A stretch of 64,000 nucleotides of DNA from Paenarthrobacter sp. GOM3 (GCF_018215265.2 NZ_CP136562.1:1178001-1242000), one strand, 5' to 3'. Shown: positions 9,375 through 17,755, counted from the stretch's first letter. The notes: generated by a model not told the origin, from the letters alone. Made by a program: numbers and translations.

Positions 9375-9950
9375 TCACGCCGCGGCAACCCGCCCTGCCA
9401 AGTACTCCGCATCCAGTCCCACCCCTCCGACAATGGACGAGCAGTGCCGGGTCAGCCATGGCAGCCCCGCCACGAACAATCCGGGAATCTCCGTGACTCC
9501 GAGGGAGTGCTTCGCGTAACCCCACTCGTCCACCAAGGGCAGATCCACAAACTGAAAATTGAGCTTGCAACCGGTCGCCTTCAGCACCGACGTGATGTCC
9601 GAGTCGGGCAGGTTAGCCTGAGCAGGCTCAGTTGAGGGCCGGTCATCTGCCTCTAAGGGCACCTGCTCCGGAGCGTCGTTCCCCGCTGCGGCAGTATACG
9701 CAGCAATCGCCTTGCCTGGGCGCTGTGCGAACGCGGGCTCAACTGAAGCCAGGCGTTCGGGGAGGCCGTCGCTGAAGGTGATGTCGCCGGCGTCGACCGC
9801 TTCAAGGTGGCCGTGCAGGTGCATGCCGGGGCGGCTGAGTTCGCGGAGGCGGATGGCGTGTCTGCCGTCGGTGCCGGAGAGCAGGGGGCTGAGGCGAAGC
9901 GGGAGGGCGAACCGGTGGCGCCGCAGTCGCCAGAGCCGAGCGTCACATAT
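9375..9950 (-). pseudogene. Decayed 3-prime fragment of a flavin monooxygenase (paralogue of 12902-14146)
   Basis: The encoded 190 residues or so match only the C-terminal portion of the intact monooxygenase at 12902-14146: LLSG.DG, RELSRPGMHLHGH, ITFSDGLPERLA, WGYAKHS and GLPWLTRH are recognisable in order. The FAD and NADPH Rossmann motifs are absent, no start is available, and the conserved LWATGY of the intact copy has become LKATGC. Homology fades near 9950 at a short palindromic sequence. Best read as the remnant of a partial duplication. Confidence 0.75.
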
Positions 9951-10143
9951 TGACTGTGACGCGCCTCACCGTCACACTAAATGAACGGTATTCATTTCAC
10001 GTTCCCAAGACCAGAGGCGTCCACCACGCACCAACCCCAGCACTTCAGGATCTCGGCAACCCCCGTCGATCCCGTTGCCGCTACGAAGTTCTGCAGCGTC
10101 GCAGCTTCCAAGCACACACCCGCATGATCACCAAGGATTCCCA

Positions 10144-11535
10144 ATGAACCCCACGTTTGAAACTGATACACCGGCAGACGAGAAGCCTGTGGGGCCCGCG
10201 TCCACGGAGTCAGCGAACCAAGGTTGGCGCCGTGTCCTCGGTGTTCCATCTCTGGTCCTGCTGGGCTTGGTCTACATGGTGCCCCTGACTATCTTCAGCA
10301 CCTACGGCATCGTCGTGGAACTGACCGGCGGGCGGCTCTCGGCTGCCTATGCCGTGACCCTGGTGGTCATGCTGTTCACGGCCCGCTCGTATGGCCGGAT
10401 GTCGCAGGCTTTCCCATTCGGTGGATCCGCGTACACCTATGCGACCCGTTCCTTCGGGCCAGGCCTTGGCTTCATGGCCGGATGGTCGCTCCTGCTGGAC
10501 TATCTGTTGCTGCCGATGATCAACTACCTGCTGATTGGCATCTACATGGAAGCCGCATTCCCGGCTATCCCGGCCTGGGTGTTCATGATCGTCTCGATTG
10601 TGGCAGTGACCGTGCTAAACATCCTTGGCATTACTGCGATTGCGAAGGCCAACTTTGTGGTTGTGGGTCTACAAGCGCTCTTCATCGTGTTGTTCGTCGC
10701 CCTGGGGCTTTCCTCCATTACGGGAACCGGCAGCGTTGATCTGCTTGCGCCTTTCACCGGGGCCGAAGGTGCCGAGGGACTTTCGCCCATCTTCGCCGGC
10801 TCGGCCATCCTCTGTCTCTCCTACTTGGGGTTCGACGCCGTCTCAACCTTCGCGGAGGAAACAAAGGACCCGAAGCGGAACCTGCCCCGCGCCATCATGA
10901 TCACCACCATCCTGGCCGGCATGATCTTCCTGGGACTCGCGTACATCAGCCACCTGGTTCTCCCCGTCAGCACCTTCAACGACGTGGACTCGGCCGCCAT
11001 CGAGGTCATAGGCGCTGCCGGCGGCAATCTGTTGGTCGCCTTCTTCACAGCCGCTTACATCGCCGGCAGCCTCGGGTCGGCCCTAACGTCCCAGGCTTCG
11101 GTCTCGCGGATCATTCATTCCATGGGTCGCAGCGGAGTTTTCCCGGCGGCGTTGGGTAGGCTGCACCCCCGCTTCAGCACCCCCGTGTTGCCCATCCTGC
11201 TGACCTCCGCGGTGTCGCTACTGGCGTTCGTGTTGGACTTGCTGACGATTTCCTCGCTGATCAGCTTCGGTGCCCTGGTCGCGTTCTCCGTGGTCAACCT
11301 GGCCGTGATCAAGCACTACTACTTCGACCAAAAGGCCCGAGGATCCCGCGGCGTGATCCACAACCTTGTACTTCCGGGCACTGGTTTCGTGCTCACGATC
11401 TGGCTGTGGACGAGCCTGAGTGGCTTGTCGTTCACCTTCGGGTTGATTTGGGCCGGCGTGGGATTGGCCTACTTGGCATTCCTGACGCGAGGGTTCCGGA
11501 AACCGGCGCCGCAGCTGGACCTGAAGGAGGCATAG
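10144..11535 (+). CDS. APC superfamily amino acid/amine permease
   Basis: 463-residue integral membrane protein with about 12 hydrophobic helices, importing an amino acid or amine. The N-terminal GVPSLVLLGLVYMVPLTIF helix and the FAEETKDPKRNLPRAI motif after helix 6 are hallmarks of the APC family. I chose ATG 10144 because AAGGA lies about seven bases before it. The gene ends in a strong hairpin shared with the convergent SDR gene. It is monocistronic and the neighbours give no clue to the substrate. Confidence 0.85.
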   Translation: MNPTFETDTPADEKPVGPASTESANQGWRRVLGVPSLVLLGLVYMVPLTIFSTYGIVVELTGGRLSAAYAVTLVVMLFTARSYGRMSQAFPFGGSAYTYATRSFGPGLGFMAGWSLLLDYLLLPMINYLLIGIYMEAAFPAIPAWVFMIVSIVAVTVLNILGITAIAKANFVVVGLQALFIVLFVALGLSSITGTGSVDLLAPFTGAEGAEGLSPIFAGSAILCLSYLGFDAVSTFAEETKDPKRNLPRAIMITTILAGMIFLGLAYISHLVLPVSTFNDVDSAAIEVIGAAGGNLLVAFFTAAYIAGSLGSALTSQASVSRIIHSMGRSGVFPAALGRLHPRFSTPVLPILLTSAVSLLAFVLDLLTISSLISFGALVAFSVVNLAVIKHYYFDQKARGSRGVIHNLVLPGTGFVLTIWLWTSLSGLSFTFGLIWAGVGLAYLAFLTRGFRKPAPQLDLKEA

Positions 11536-11537
11536 GA

Positions 11538-11559
11538 CCTCTGAGCGGAAGCTCAGAGG
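11538..11559. terminator. Bidirectional terminator between convergent permease and SDR genes
   Basis: Perfect 9-bp stem CCTCTGAGC / GCTCAGAGG with a GGAA tetraloop. It begins three bases after the permease stop and contains the SDR stop codon. Confidence 0.7.
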
Positions 11560-12425
11560 ATCTTCGCCAGCGCGGTGCATTCCTCCCACAGCCTCTTCCG
11601 CGCCGCCGGGTCCGACCCCATGCCCGGCGTCGGCAGTTCCTTGCGCTTGGCCCAGAGCTTGCCGGACACCGCAGCAGTCTCCGGTGAGGTCGCCAGCCAA
11701 ACGGGCGTATCAGCTGCTTCCTCGGCGGGCTTGCCCACCGCGTTTGTCAGCCAACGGAATGGTCCGCCAACGTCCTGCAGCAGCCCCGTGTTCTTAACCA
11801 GGCCCGGGTGCACGGCATTCACCACGACGTTCGAGCCGCGAAGACGCTCCGCGAACTCCTGCGTCAACAGAACCCGGCCGAGCATCGTTGGTGGGGTAGC
11901 GCGCATGTAGCTGTATTTGCGCTTCGCGGTCTGAAGGTCGTCGAAATCGATCTTAGTAACCGACGGCCCACCCGAGTACTTCGACGCGATATTGACCACC
12001 CGCGACGTCCAGGCATCGTCTGCACTTGCCCCGCGTTTCAGCGAATCCACGAGCAGATTGGTGAGCAGGAAATAGCCCATCACGTTGGTGGCGAACGTGA
12101 CTTCGAGGCCGTCGGCGGTCACTTGTCGTTCCTTGCGGAACACGCCAGCGGCGTTGACGAGCACGTTGAGTTTTTGGTGGCGGGTATGGAACTCGTCAAC
12201 TGCCGACAGGATCGAGGCCTGACTCGAGAGGTCGCACGCAAGCGGCTCCAGCGCCCCGTTCGGGACCGCAGCCTGGATGTCGCGAATCGCGTCTTCTGCC
12301 CGCGCTTCTGAACGGCCAAGCACGACGACGGTCCCTCCTTCGCGGGCCAACGCAGTAGCGATGGCCTTGCCGAGGCCACCCGTAGCGCCCGACACAAGGG
12401 ACACTCGCCCAGTCATTGATGCCAT
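11553..12425 (-). CDS. SDR-family oxidoreductase with altered YxxxK motif
   Basis: 290-residue short-chain dehydrogenase of the retinol-dehydrogenase-like group. The nucleotide-binding motif is GATGGLG at about residues 13-19, and VLVNAAG and VVNAVHPGLVKNT are in place. Where the catalytic YxxxK is expected, the sequence reads KYSYMRATPPTML just before LLTQEF. The tyrosines are therefore followed by Arg or Thr rather than Lys, and the usual SKLAN is missing. It may be a divergent or weak enzyme. It starts at ATG 12425 (ATG 12416 also possible). Confidence 0.75.
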   Translation of the reverse strand: MASMTGRVSLVSGATGGLGKAIATALAREGGTVVVLGRSEARAEDAIRDIQAAVPNGALEPLACDLSSQASILSAVDEFHTRHQKLNVLVNAAGVFRKERQVTADGLEVTFATNVMGYFLLTNLLVDSLKRGASADDAWTSRVVNIASKYSGGPSVTKIDFDDLQTAKRKYSYMRATPPTMLGRVLLTQEFAERLRGSNVVVNAVHPGLVKNTGLLQDVGGPFRWLTNAVGKPAEEAADTPVWLATSPETAAVSGKLWAKRKELPTPGMGSDPAARKRLWEECTALAKIL

Positions 12426-12482
12426 AGCAGGATCACAGCACTTCCGGACACGTTTGGCGAGGGCTTTTGGGTGCAGGATTGC

Positions 12483-12857
12483 CTATTTCTTGGGCAGCTT
12501 TGCCTTGGGTGCTTTCGGCGCTTTGGGCGGTAACGCCGCTACGTTCTCGAAGGCTTTGGCCACCCATTTGGCCGTTTGTTCGGCGTCGTCCTGCCACGAC
12601 TCGGGAAGGCCGATGTATCCACCCATAGGGCGTTCTGCGGGACCGAAGGGTTGGGTCTGGTGGTTGGACTCCAGTTCTTGCAGGTCGGCTTCGGAGAGCT
12701 TCACGCCGATGGTGGGACCAAACAAGCCGGCAAACATGTTGCCATGAACGAAAGCGCCGAGGTTCCCGAACATCGGCTTCACCTCCGCCTCCGGATTTTC
12801 CGGAACGGCGGAGCGGAAGCGTTCTTTGTCCGCCTCTGATGGCTTGGGCATTTGCAT
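12483..12857 (-). CDS. TfoX N-terminal domain protein
   Basis: 124-residue protein with a TfoX/Sxy N-terminal-like domain: VKPMFGNLGAFVHGNMFAGLFG followed by IGVKLSEAD. It ends in a Lys/Pro/Ala-rich tail with KAPKAPKAKLPKK. In Proteobacteria the domain belongs to competence regulators; in actinobacteria such stand-alone proteins have no established role. ATG 12857 is preferred because AGGAGG precedes it by eight bases. An upstream ATG at 12905 overlaps the monooxygenase stop by ATGA, so co-expression with that gene is likely either way. Confidence 0.75.
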   Translation of the reverse strand: MQMPKPSEADKERFRSAVPENPEAEVKPMFGNLGAFVHGNMFAGLFGPTIGVKLSEADLQELESNHQTQPFGPAERPMGGYIGLPESWQDDAEQTAKWVAKAFENVAALPPKAPKAPKAKLPKK

Positions 12858-12901
12858 GGAATCGTCCTCCTGGGAGCGTTTTGACTGAGTGGGAACAGTG
12901 T

Positions 12902-14146
12902 TCATAGGCCGGAGATTTGCTCAGCGATAAATCTGGCGTCTAAACCCACACCACCGACTATCGCTGAATAGTGCCGCGTGAGCCAGGGCAGCCCGACGAC
13001 GAACAGTCCAGCTGCCTCCATCACCCCACCCTCATGCTTCGGGTAGCCCCACTCATCAACCACCGGCATGTCAACGAAGCTGAAGTCGAGTTTGTACCCG
13101 GTTGCCCACAAGACGGACGTGATGTCGGCGTCGGCCAGGTTCAGCTGCGCTGGCTCATCCGGCAGCCAATCATCCGCGGCTAAAGGTGGCTGCTCCGGAG
13201 CATCGATCCCTGCTGCCGCGATGTACGCATTTATTGCGTTTCCTGAGCGCTGCGCGAAGACCGCCTCAACTGTTGCCAGGCGTTCGGGGAGGTCGTCGCT
13301 GAAGGTGATGTCGCCGTCGTCGATTGATTCAACATGGCCGTGCAGGTGCATGCCGCGGCGGCCGAGTTCGCGGAGGTGGATGCTGTGGCCGCCGTCGATG
13401 CCGGAGAGCAGAGGGTTGGGTGCGAATCGCAGGGAGGGGGAGGGGAGTGCCTTGGTGGTAAGGGCGTTGATTCCGTAGTCGGGGCCGTGCTTGCCGGTTT
13501 CGAGCATCCAATAGATGAGGTCTTGGCCTCGGTATCGGCGGGGCGCTTCAGGGACGACTGAAACTGCGAGGTGGACTTCGCGTCCGGCGGCGTGGAGTTC
13601 CTCGGCGATTTGCCCACCTGACTGTCCGGTGCCGACGACCAGCACGGCGCCTTCGGGCAGCTGCTCCGGATTGCGGTAGTCGTGAGTGTGCAGCTGGGTT
13701 ACACCGGCTGGGAGCTTCGCTGCGAGAGCCGGGATCTTGGGAACTTGGTAGGCGCCCGTTGCAAGAACAACGTTGCGCGCCTGCAAGCTGCCAAGAGACG
13801 TCTCAATCTGGAAGCCTCCGTTCGAGGTCGGGGACAACTTGGTCGCGTCGACGCCGGTGTGAACTGGCGCTGCGATCAGCTCCGCATACCGCCTGAAGAG
13901 GCTCACCGCGGCGTCGCGGGCGATGAACGCGTTCCGGTCGTCGCCGTCGTACGGCATCCCAGGGAGGTCCAGCGAAAGGTTGGGAGTGTTCATGTAGAAG
14001 CCGTCCCAACGATCCTGGAAGGCACCGCCCAGTGAATCCCGTCGCTCAAGGATTTGATGCTCGACGCCGAATTGCGTGAGCCAGTAGCTCGTCGCGAGGC
14101 CGGCTTGGCCTGCGCCGATGATGACCGTGTCAGGGGTCGGCCCCAT
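12902..14146 (-). CDS. FAD/NADPH-dependent flavin monooxygenase-like oxidoreductase
   Basis: 414-residue flavoprotein of the FMO / putative flavoprotein-transporter-like group. The FAD-binding motif IIGAGQAGLATSYWL is at about residues 9-23, the NADPH motif VVGTGQSGGQIAEEL lies mid-protein, and LWATGY is near the C terminus. It probably oxygenates or reduces a small molecule; the substrate is not readable. I chose ATG 14146, directly before GPTPDTVIIGAGQ, since the longer upstream frame would run into a divergent gene. It has no clear Shine-Dalgarno, so the message may be near-leaderless. A decayed partial copy lies at 9375-9950. Confidence 0.82.
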   Translation of the reverse strand: MGPTPDTVIIGAGQAGLATSYWLTQFGVEHQILERRDSLGGAFQDRWDGFYMNTPNLSLDLPGMPYDGDDRNAFIARDAAVSLFRRYAELIAAPVHTGVDATKLSPTSNGGFQIETSLGSLQARNVVLATGAYQVPKIPALAAKLPAGVTQLHTHDYRNPEQLPEGAVLVVGTGQSGGQIAEELHAAGREVHLAVSVVPEAPRRYRGQDLIYWMLETGKHGPDYGINALTTKALPSPSLRFAPNPLLSGIDGGHSIHLRELGRRGMHLHGHVESIDDGDITFSDDLPERLATVEAVFAQRSGNAINAYIAAAGIDAPEQPPLAADDWLPDEPAQLNLADADITSVLWATGYKLDFSFVDMPVVDEWGYPKHEGGVMEAAGLFVVGLPWLTRHYSAIVGGVGLDARFIAEQISGL

Positions 14147-14246
14147 GAGGTGAACGTTACGCTTGCGGGCGGCGTTTGGGGATGGGCGAAGAAGGTTTGA
14201 AAAGACGTAGGCTTTCCGGAAGACAATCTGGGGGGATGATTTGCAC

Positions 14247-14447
14247 ATGTCGACCACAAGCTTGATTCGGGCTCTCGATATCGCAACGTGGGTGGCGGCG
14301 GCCCTTAGCCTGGTTCTGCTCTTCAGCGGACTATTGGACAACCTCTGGGCGACGGCGTGCCTGATAGCGACTGCCGCTCCGGCAATTTCCAGCTGGGTGA
14401 TCAAGGAAAGGCTCCAGGGTGCAAGCAAGGGCGACGAGGCGCAGTAA
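14247..14447 (+). CDS. Small two-helix membrane protein (paralogue of 9140-9340)
   Basis: 66-residue protein with two hydrophobic helices (about residues 12-28 and 34-54) and a charged tail VIKERLQGASKGDEAQ. Divergent from the flavin monooxygenase with about 100 bases between starts. Same length and topology as the 9140-9340 protein. Function unknown; no match to a named family recognised. Confidence 0.55.
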   Translation: MSTTSLIRALDIATWVAAALSLVLLFSGLLDNLWATACLIATAAPAISSWVIKERLQGASKGDEAQ

Positions 14448-14529
14448 CGCCCAACTGGGGCTGCCAGGAGTGTCTCCGGAACACATCTGATGGATAAATA
14501 TTTCCCAGCACTAGCCATCTGCTCAAAAC

Positions 14530-14687
14530 TCTGTAGACTTGACGGTGTTGTTGTGTTTGGCATTTGGTAGTTCAGGCAGTCCCCACGATCCTCTCGGATC
14601 GTGACTTTCTGAAGTAACTGTGGAGAACACCCCACACCGGAGACCCGAAAGTCGGGAGCATCTCCACCTTCAGTAAGGACTGAAAAA
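14530..14687 (+). promoter_or_regulatory. Structured cspA 5-prime leader
   Basis: Long leader before cspA. A TAGACT -10-like box lies at 14534. Three hairpins follow: CACGATCC/GGATCGTG (14584-14603), CCCGA/TCGGG (14644-14656), and TTCAGT/ACTGAA (14669-14684), whose four-base loop is AAGG, the Shine-Dalgarno core. Long structured leaders are typical of temperature-controlled csp genes. That this one acts so is inference. Confidence 0.6.
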
Positions 14688-14891
14688 ATGGCTACAGGTA
14701 CCGTGAAATGGTTCAACTCCGAAAAGGGCTTCGGCTTCATCTCTCCTGAAGATGGCAGCCAGGACGTTTTCGCTCACTACTCTGCGATCAACTCCTCGGG
14801 CTACCGCTCCCTCGAAGAGAACCAGAAGGTTTCCTTCGACGTCGAGCAGGGCCCCAAGGGTCCCCAGGCAGTAAACATCCAGGCTATCTAG
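14688..14891 (+). CDS. cspA: Cold shock protein, CspA family
   Basis: 67-residue single-stranded nucleic acid binding beta-barrel acting as an RNA chaperone. It starts [21 protein letters not shown]1 (KGFGFI) and RNP2 (VFAHY, where VFVHF is usual) are present, and the length is standard. It has a structured leader of about 150 bases and its own strong terminator. A deleted, partial copy of its 3-prime half and terminator is found 2.9 kb downstream at 17636-17755. Confidence 0.97.
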   Translation: MATGTVKWFNSEKGFGFISPEDGSQDVFAHYSAINSSGYRSLEENQKVSFDVEQGPKGPQAVNIQAI

Positions 14892-14905
14892 TCTTCGGAT
14901 AACTC

Positions 14906-14943
14906 AAAAAGCAGGGCCGGTCAGTGACCGGCCCTGCTTTTTT
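14906..14943 (+). terminator. cspA terminator
   Basis: Stem GCAGGGCCGGTCA / TGACCGGCCCTGC, flanked by an A-run before and a T-run after, so it can also serve the convergent ABC operon. The same terminator recurs at about 17710. Confidence 0.9.
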
Positions 14944-14961
14944 GTCTGCCCAAGTGGGTCG

Positions 14962-15903
14962 TCATACAAATTTCGTCATCCGTGACCAGATAACGACGGA
15001 CACCGAGACAACAAAGACCAAGCCCCCGACCATGGTTGCCAGGCCGAGTTCGACTTGCACTGGAAATGGCGGGCGTGGACTGAACCCACCCCAGTAGTTG
15101 AAGACGCCCTCTCCGGCGGCGGTAAGAACGTTTCGTGGATCGTAGGGCCCAGCGAAGGGTGCGACCATAAGCAGTCCGCCGACGGCCAAGCTCGGTATCA
15201 GCATGCTCCTGGCTACGAGTCCCACAAACAGACCCAATAGCCCGAACATCATTGCCGTACACGCGCTGAATGCGATTTGGACTGCGGGGCTTCCAACAGC
15301 CACTGTCGCCACAGGGTAAGGAAAGCTGCGATCGACAGAGGGTAGAAAGGCGGCTCTGACGATAGGCGCCGCAGCAAGGCTCAACGTCGCCGTGATCATG
15401 ATCGCAGCCAAAGAAACGGCCACGACAGTGGCCGCCTTGGCAGCGACGTATGACCTCGCGCCTTGCATGAGCACTCGATCCTTCAAGATACGCCGGCGAG
15501 CGTCGCCGGCCGCCACTCCGCACCCGTACACGAAAAAGAGCAGTGGGATGACCAAGAAGGTGATCATTTCAAGTCCGGTTCCGACTCCGTTCGTTCCTGC
15601 GAGGGCTTGGTAAGCAAGGTAGGCCCTTTCATAGTCATAGCGAAATGGATTGTCCACCAGCTTCTGACCGTCCTGAACCACCAAGTTCATGGGCTGTTCC
15701 ATGGCCTGAGCCAGGGACAGTCCGTTGGCTGCTGCTTGTGCCTCCGTTGTCTCAAGACGAGTCATGCTGGCACCGACGTTGCTGACACTCCCGGTGAATG
15801 CGAATACGAGAGCCAAAGCGAGACCACTGAAGGGAAGCAAGAGCATTCTGCTCCAGTGCTGGTATCTCAGTTCGGTTCTTATGGAACGAAGTAGGCTATT
15901 CAT
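14962..15903 (-). CDS. ABC transporter membrane subunit
   Basis: 313-residue membrane protein, last gene of a three-gene operon. One helix near the N terminus (LLLPFSGLALALVFAF) is followed by an exposed segment of about 100 residues, then five more hydrophobic helices, as in ABC-2-like permeases. ATG 15903 overlaps the end of the ATPase gene by eight bases; ATG 15912 is possible. It probably exports or confers immunity to the secreted product encoded at the head of the operon. No recognised family beyond ABC permease. Confidence 0.68.
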   Translation of the reverse strand: MNSLLRSIRTELRYQHWSRMLLLPFSGLALALVFAFTGSVSNVGASMTRLETTEAQAAANGLSLAQAMEQPMNLVVQDGQKLVDNPFRYDYERAYLAYQALAGTNGVGTGLEMITFLVIPLLFFVYGCGVAAGDARRRILKDRVLMQGARSYVAAKAATVVAVSLAAIMITATLSLAAAPIVRAAFLPSVDRSFPYPVATVAVGSPAVQIAFSACTAMMFGLLGLFVGLVARSMLIPSLAVGGLLMVAPFAGPYDPRNVLTAAGEGVFNYWGGFSPRPPFPVQVELGLATMVGGLVFVVSVSVVIWSRMTKFV

Positions 15904-16534
15904 CAAAATCATCGATCTTGAAAGGCTGGTTGCCTGGATCCCGATGGATCTTGCCCTGTCGAATGGTGAACTCAGATGAGGCAACGCTGCGGTAGAACGC
16001 GGGTTCGTGATCTGAGATCAGTACACAGTTGGTCTCAGCGCTGGATTCCAGCAATTGCAGCAGGCCCTTGCGACCTGTGATGTCTAGGCCAGACAGCGGC
16101 TCATCTAACAAGATGCATGGTTTCCGAGCTGCGAAAGCAGCTGCTATCTTGATCTTTTTTCTTTGTCCGAGAGAGTATGTTCCAGACCTTTTCATAAGAA
16201 GATCATGATTGAAGAAAATCCGAACTGCGGGTGTCCCTTCAATGACTTTTGAAGATGCGTCCAGTAAGGCTCGAAGATTCTGCAAACCTGTGAGTCGCCC
16301 ATGCACGGTTGAATCATCAAAGGCTGCAGCAATGTTATTCAACAGTGAATCATTGTGCCAGAGAATGCTTCCTTGGTATCGTTCAAGCCCAGCCAAACAC
16401 TTCAGGAGCGTGGTCTTGCCGGTCCCGTTTTCACCTCGAAGTATGTAGATGCCAGTTGAGGGGATAGTCAATGATGCGTTGTGCAATACGTTCATCCGGC
16501 CGTACCGTTTAGAAAGATCCGTTATGCGTAACAT
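15896..16534 (-). CDS. ABC transporter ATP-binding subunit
   Basis: 212-residue ATPase with Walker A GENGTGKTT at about residues 34-42, ABC signature YSLGQRKK (variant of LSGGQ) and Walker B CILLDEPLSGLD. The SLGQRKK variant is common in bacteriocin-type export and immunity transporters. It starts at ATG 16534 behind GAGGA. This gene and its operon neighbours are clearly richer in A/T than the surrounding chromosome, pointing to horizontal acquisition. Confidence 0.85.
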   Translation of the reverse strand: MLRITDLSKRYGRMNVLHNASLTIPSTGIYILRGENGTGKTTLLKCLAGLERYQGSILWHNDSLLNNIAAAFDDSTVHGRLTGLQNLRALLDASSKVIEGTPAVRIFFNHDLLMKRSGTYSLGQRKKIKIAAAFAARKPCILLDEPLSGLDITGRKGLLQLLESSAETNCVLISDHEPAFYRSVASSEFTIRQGKIHRDPGNQPFKIDDFDE

Positions 16535-16596
16535 GAGTCCTCGTCAATGGAGGGGCCGGCCGCTCAGGACCGGCCCCAAGGGCTATGGTCCGTTGA

Positions 16597-17112
16597 CTAG
16601 CCCTGCCACGCATACCAGGCACCGTCGCCGTATACGTTTGCGCTCTGGATGACAGTTGAGTGATAGACGTTGACATTTCCCCAAGGGGTCGGGGTGCCTA
16701 CGCCTGCGTCGGTTAGTGCTCTGAAGGAGTGCTGCCAGTTGCTCACGTAACTTCGATTTATGCCGAGTGCCTGAACCGTGTTGAACCCGAAAGCGCCAAC
16801 CCGTTGATAGCCGTAACTACTCGTCACCCGGCTCCAGTCGTAGTAGAAATCCACATTCTCCTCTGTAAAGAGCATCCAGTTTCCGGAGTAGAGACTGGCC
16901 CGACGGGATCCGATAGCTGTTGTTGAGTATGTCGGTTCGCCCTTCTTGAGACTCAAGTGATTTGCGGTTCCGTCGCTTGATGTAGATCTAGGTGCGGTGA
17001 CGTCCTTGAGTGTCTGAGTGCTGTCCGGCTCATCAGCTGCATGGGCCGGAGTTGCCAGGGCTGCGATGAATACTGACAAACATATTGCTGTGATGCTAGT
17101 GCGAAGTTTCAT
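16597..17112 (-). CDS. Secreted protein of unknown family, substrate candidate of the ABC pair
   Basis: 171-residue precursor with a classical signal peptide: MKLRT, a hydrophobic core ICLSVFIAALA and cleavage near AHA-ADEPD at about residue 25. The mature part of about 146 residues has no cysteine and is rich in Trp, Tyr, Ser and Asn, with FYYDWSRV in the middle and a C terminus GDGAWYAWQG. Tyr/Trp-rich secreted bacteriocins such as lactococcin 972 are superficially similar but much shorter, and I do not claim membership. ATG 17112 follows GGGGGA. It leads an operon with an ABC ATPase and permease. Confidence 0.6.
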   Translation of the reverse strand: MKLRTSITAICLSVFIAALATPAHAADEPDSTQTLKDVTAPRSTSSDGTANHLSLKKGEPTYSTTAIGSRRASLYSGNWMLFTEENVDFYYDWSRVTSSYGYQRVGAFGFNTVQALGINRSYVSNWQHSFRALTDAGVGTPTPWGNVNVYHSTVIQSANVYGDGAWYAWQG

Positions 17113-17394
17113 GATCTTGTGTCCCCCAATGGACATGATCTCAAGAGCCACACAGGCCTACTTGATCGAGCTTTTCCCAACACCTTCTCGGGCATTGAGC
17201 TTGGTTTGAGTGCATTAACAAGTTGATGCAAGTGAAATCACTCTCACTTTTTCGGTTGCTGTTCCGCTATTCGTTCAAGTGATTGAGCAATACTCTCGAC
17301 CCCAGATCTGCATTTGTCAAACGTGCAAATAGGGAGCAGCGCAAACAATCCAAGGGTTGTTTCAGTGCGATCACTGAGTTAGCAACGCGTTCAC

Positions 17395-17486
17395 CACCTA
17401 GGTGAGACGCGCCACCGCCTACTTTTGGCTAAATCACCACCTAGAGCGCCCGAAAACGGGCTGTGCAAGGACGTATTACCACCTAG
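17395..17486 (+). promoter_or_regulatory. CACCTAG array, copy 1
   Basis: CACCTAG at 17395, a degenerate CGCCTAC at 17416, CACCTAG at 17438 and CACCTAG at 17480: spacings 21, 22 and 42 bases, identical to copy 2. The surrounding sequence also matches copy 2 (AAATCACCACCTAGA, then a conserved GCTGTGCA-type segment). The gene it once controlled appears lost. Confidence 0.6.
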
Positions 17487-17635
17487 TTCAATTTTCTCGC
17501 TCTATCCGTCGAAGAAGGCTGCATATGTAGTTTCATAAAAGGAGGTGAGGGCGAAATGTGATTCTCGAGCTTCGATGACCTGGCGACTACGCAGTGGTGA
17601 GCGGGTGCATCCCGTCTGCGTGCCGGGCGGTGGTA

Positions 17636-17755
17636 GCTCACTACTCTCCGATCAACTCCTCGGCGTACCGTTCCGTCGAAGAAGACCAGAAGGGTTCCTT
17701 CGACCGAGAAGCAGGGCCGGTCACGGACCGGCCCTGCTTTTTGTCTGCCTAAGTG
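17636..17755 (+). pseudogene. cspA remnant with its terminator
   Basis: From GCTCACTACTCT onward the sequence follows cspA codons of the central region (14772-14850), with frame-breaking changes. It then jumps into the cspA terminator at a shared GCAGGGCC and continues through the T-run and the TTGTCTGCC flank. The start and N-terminal third are missing, so it is not translated as a cold shock protein. Confidence 0.8.
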
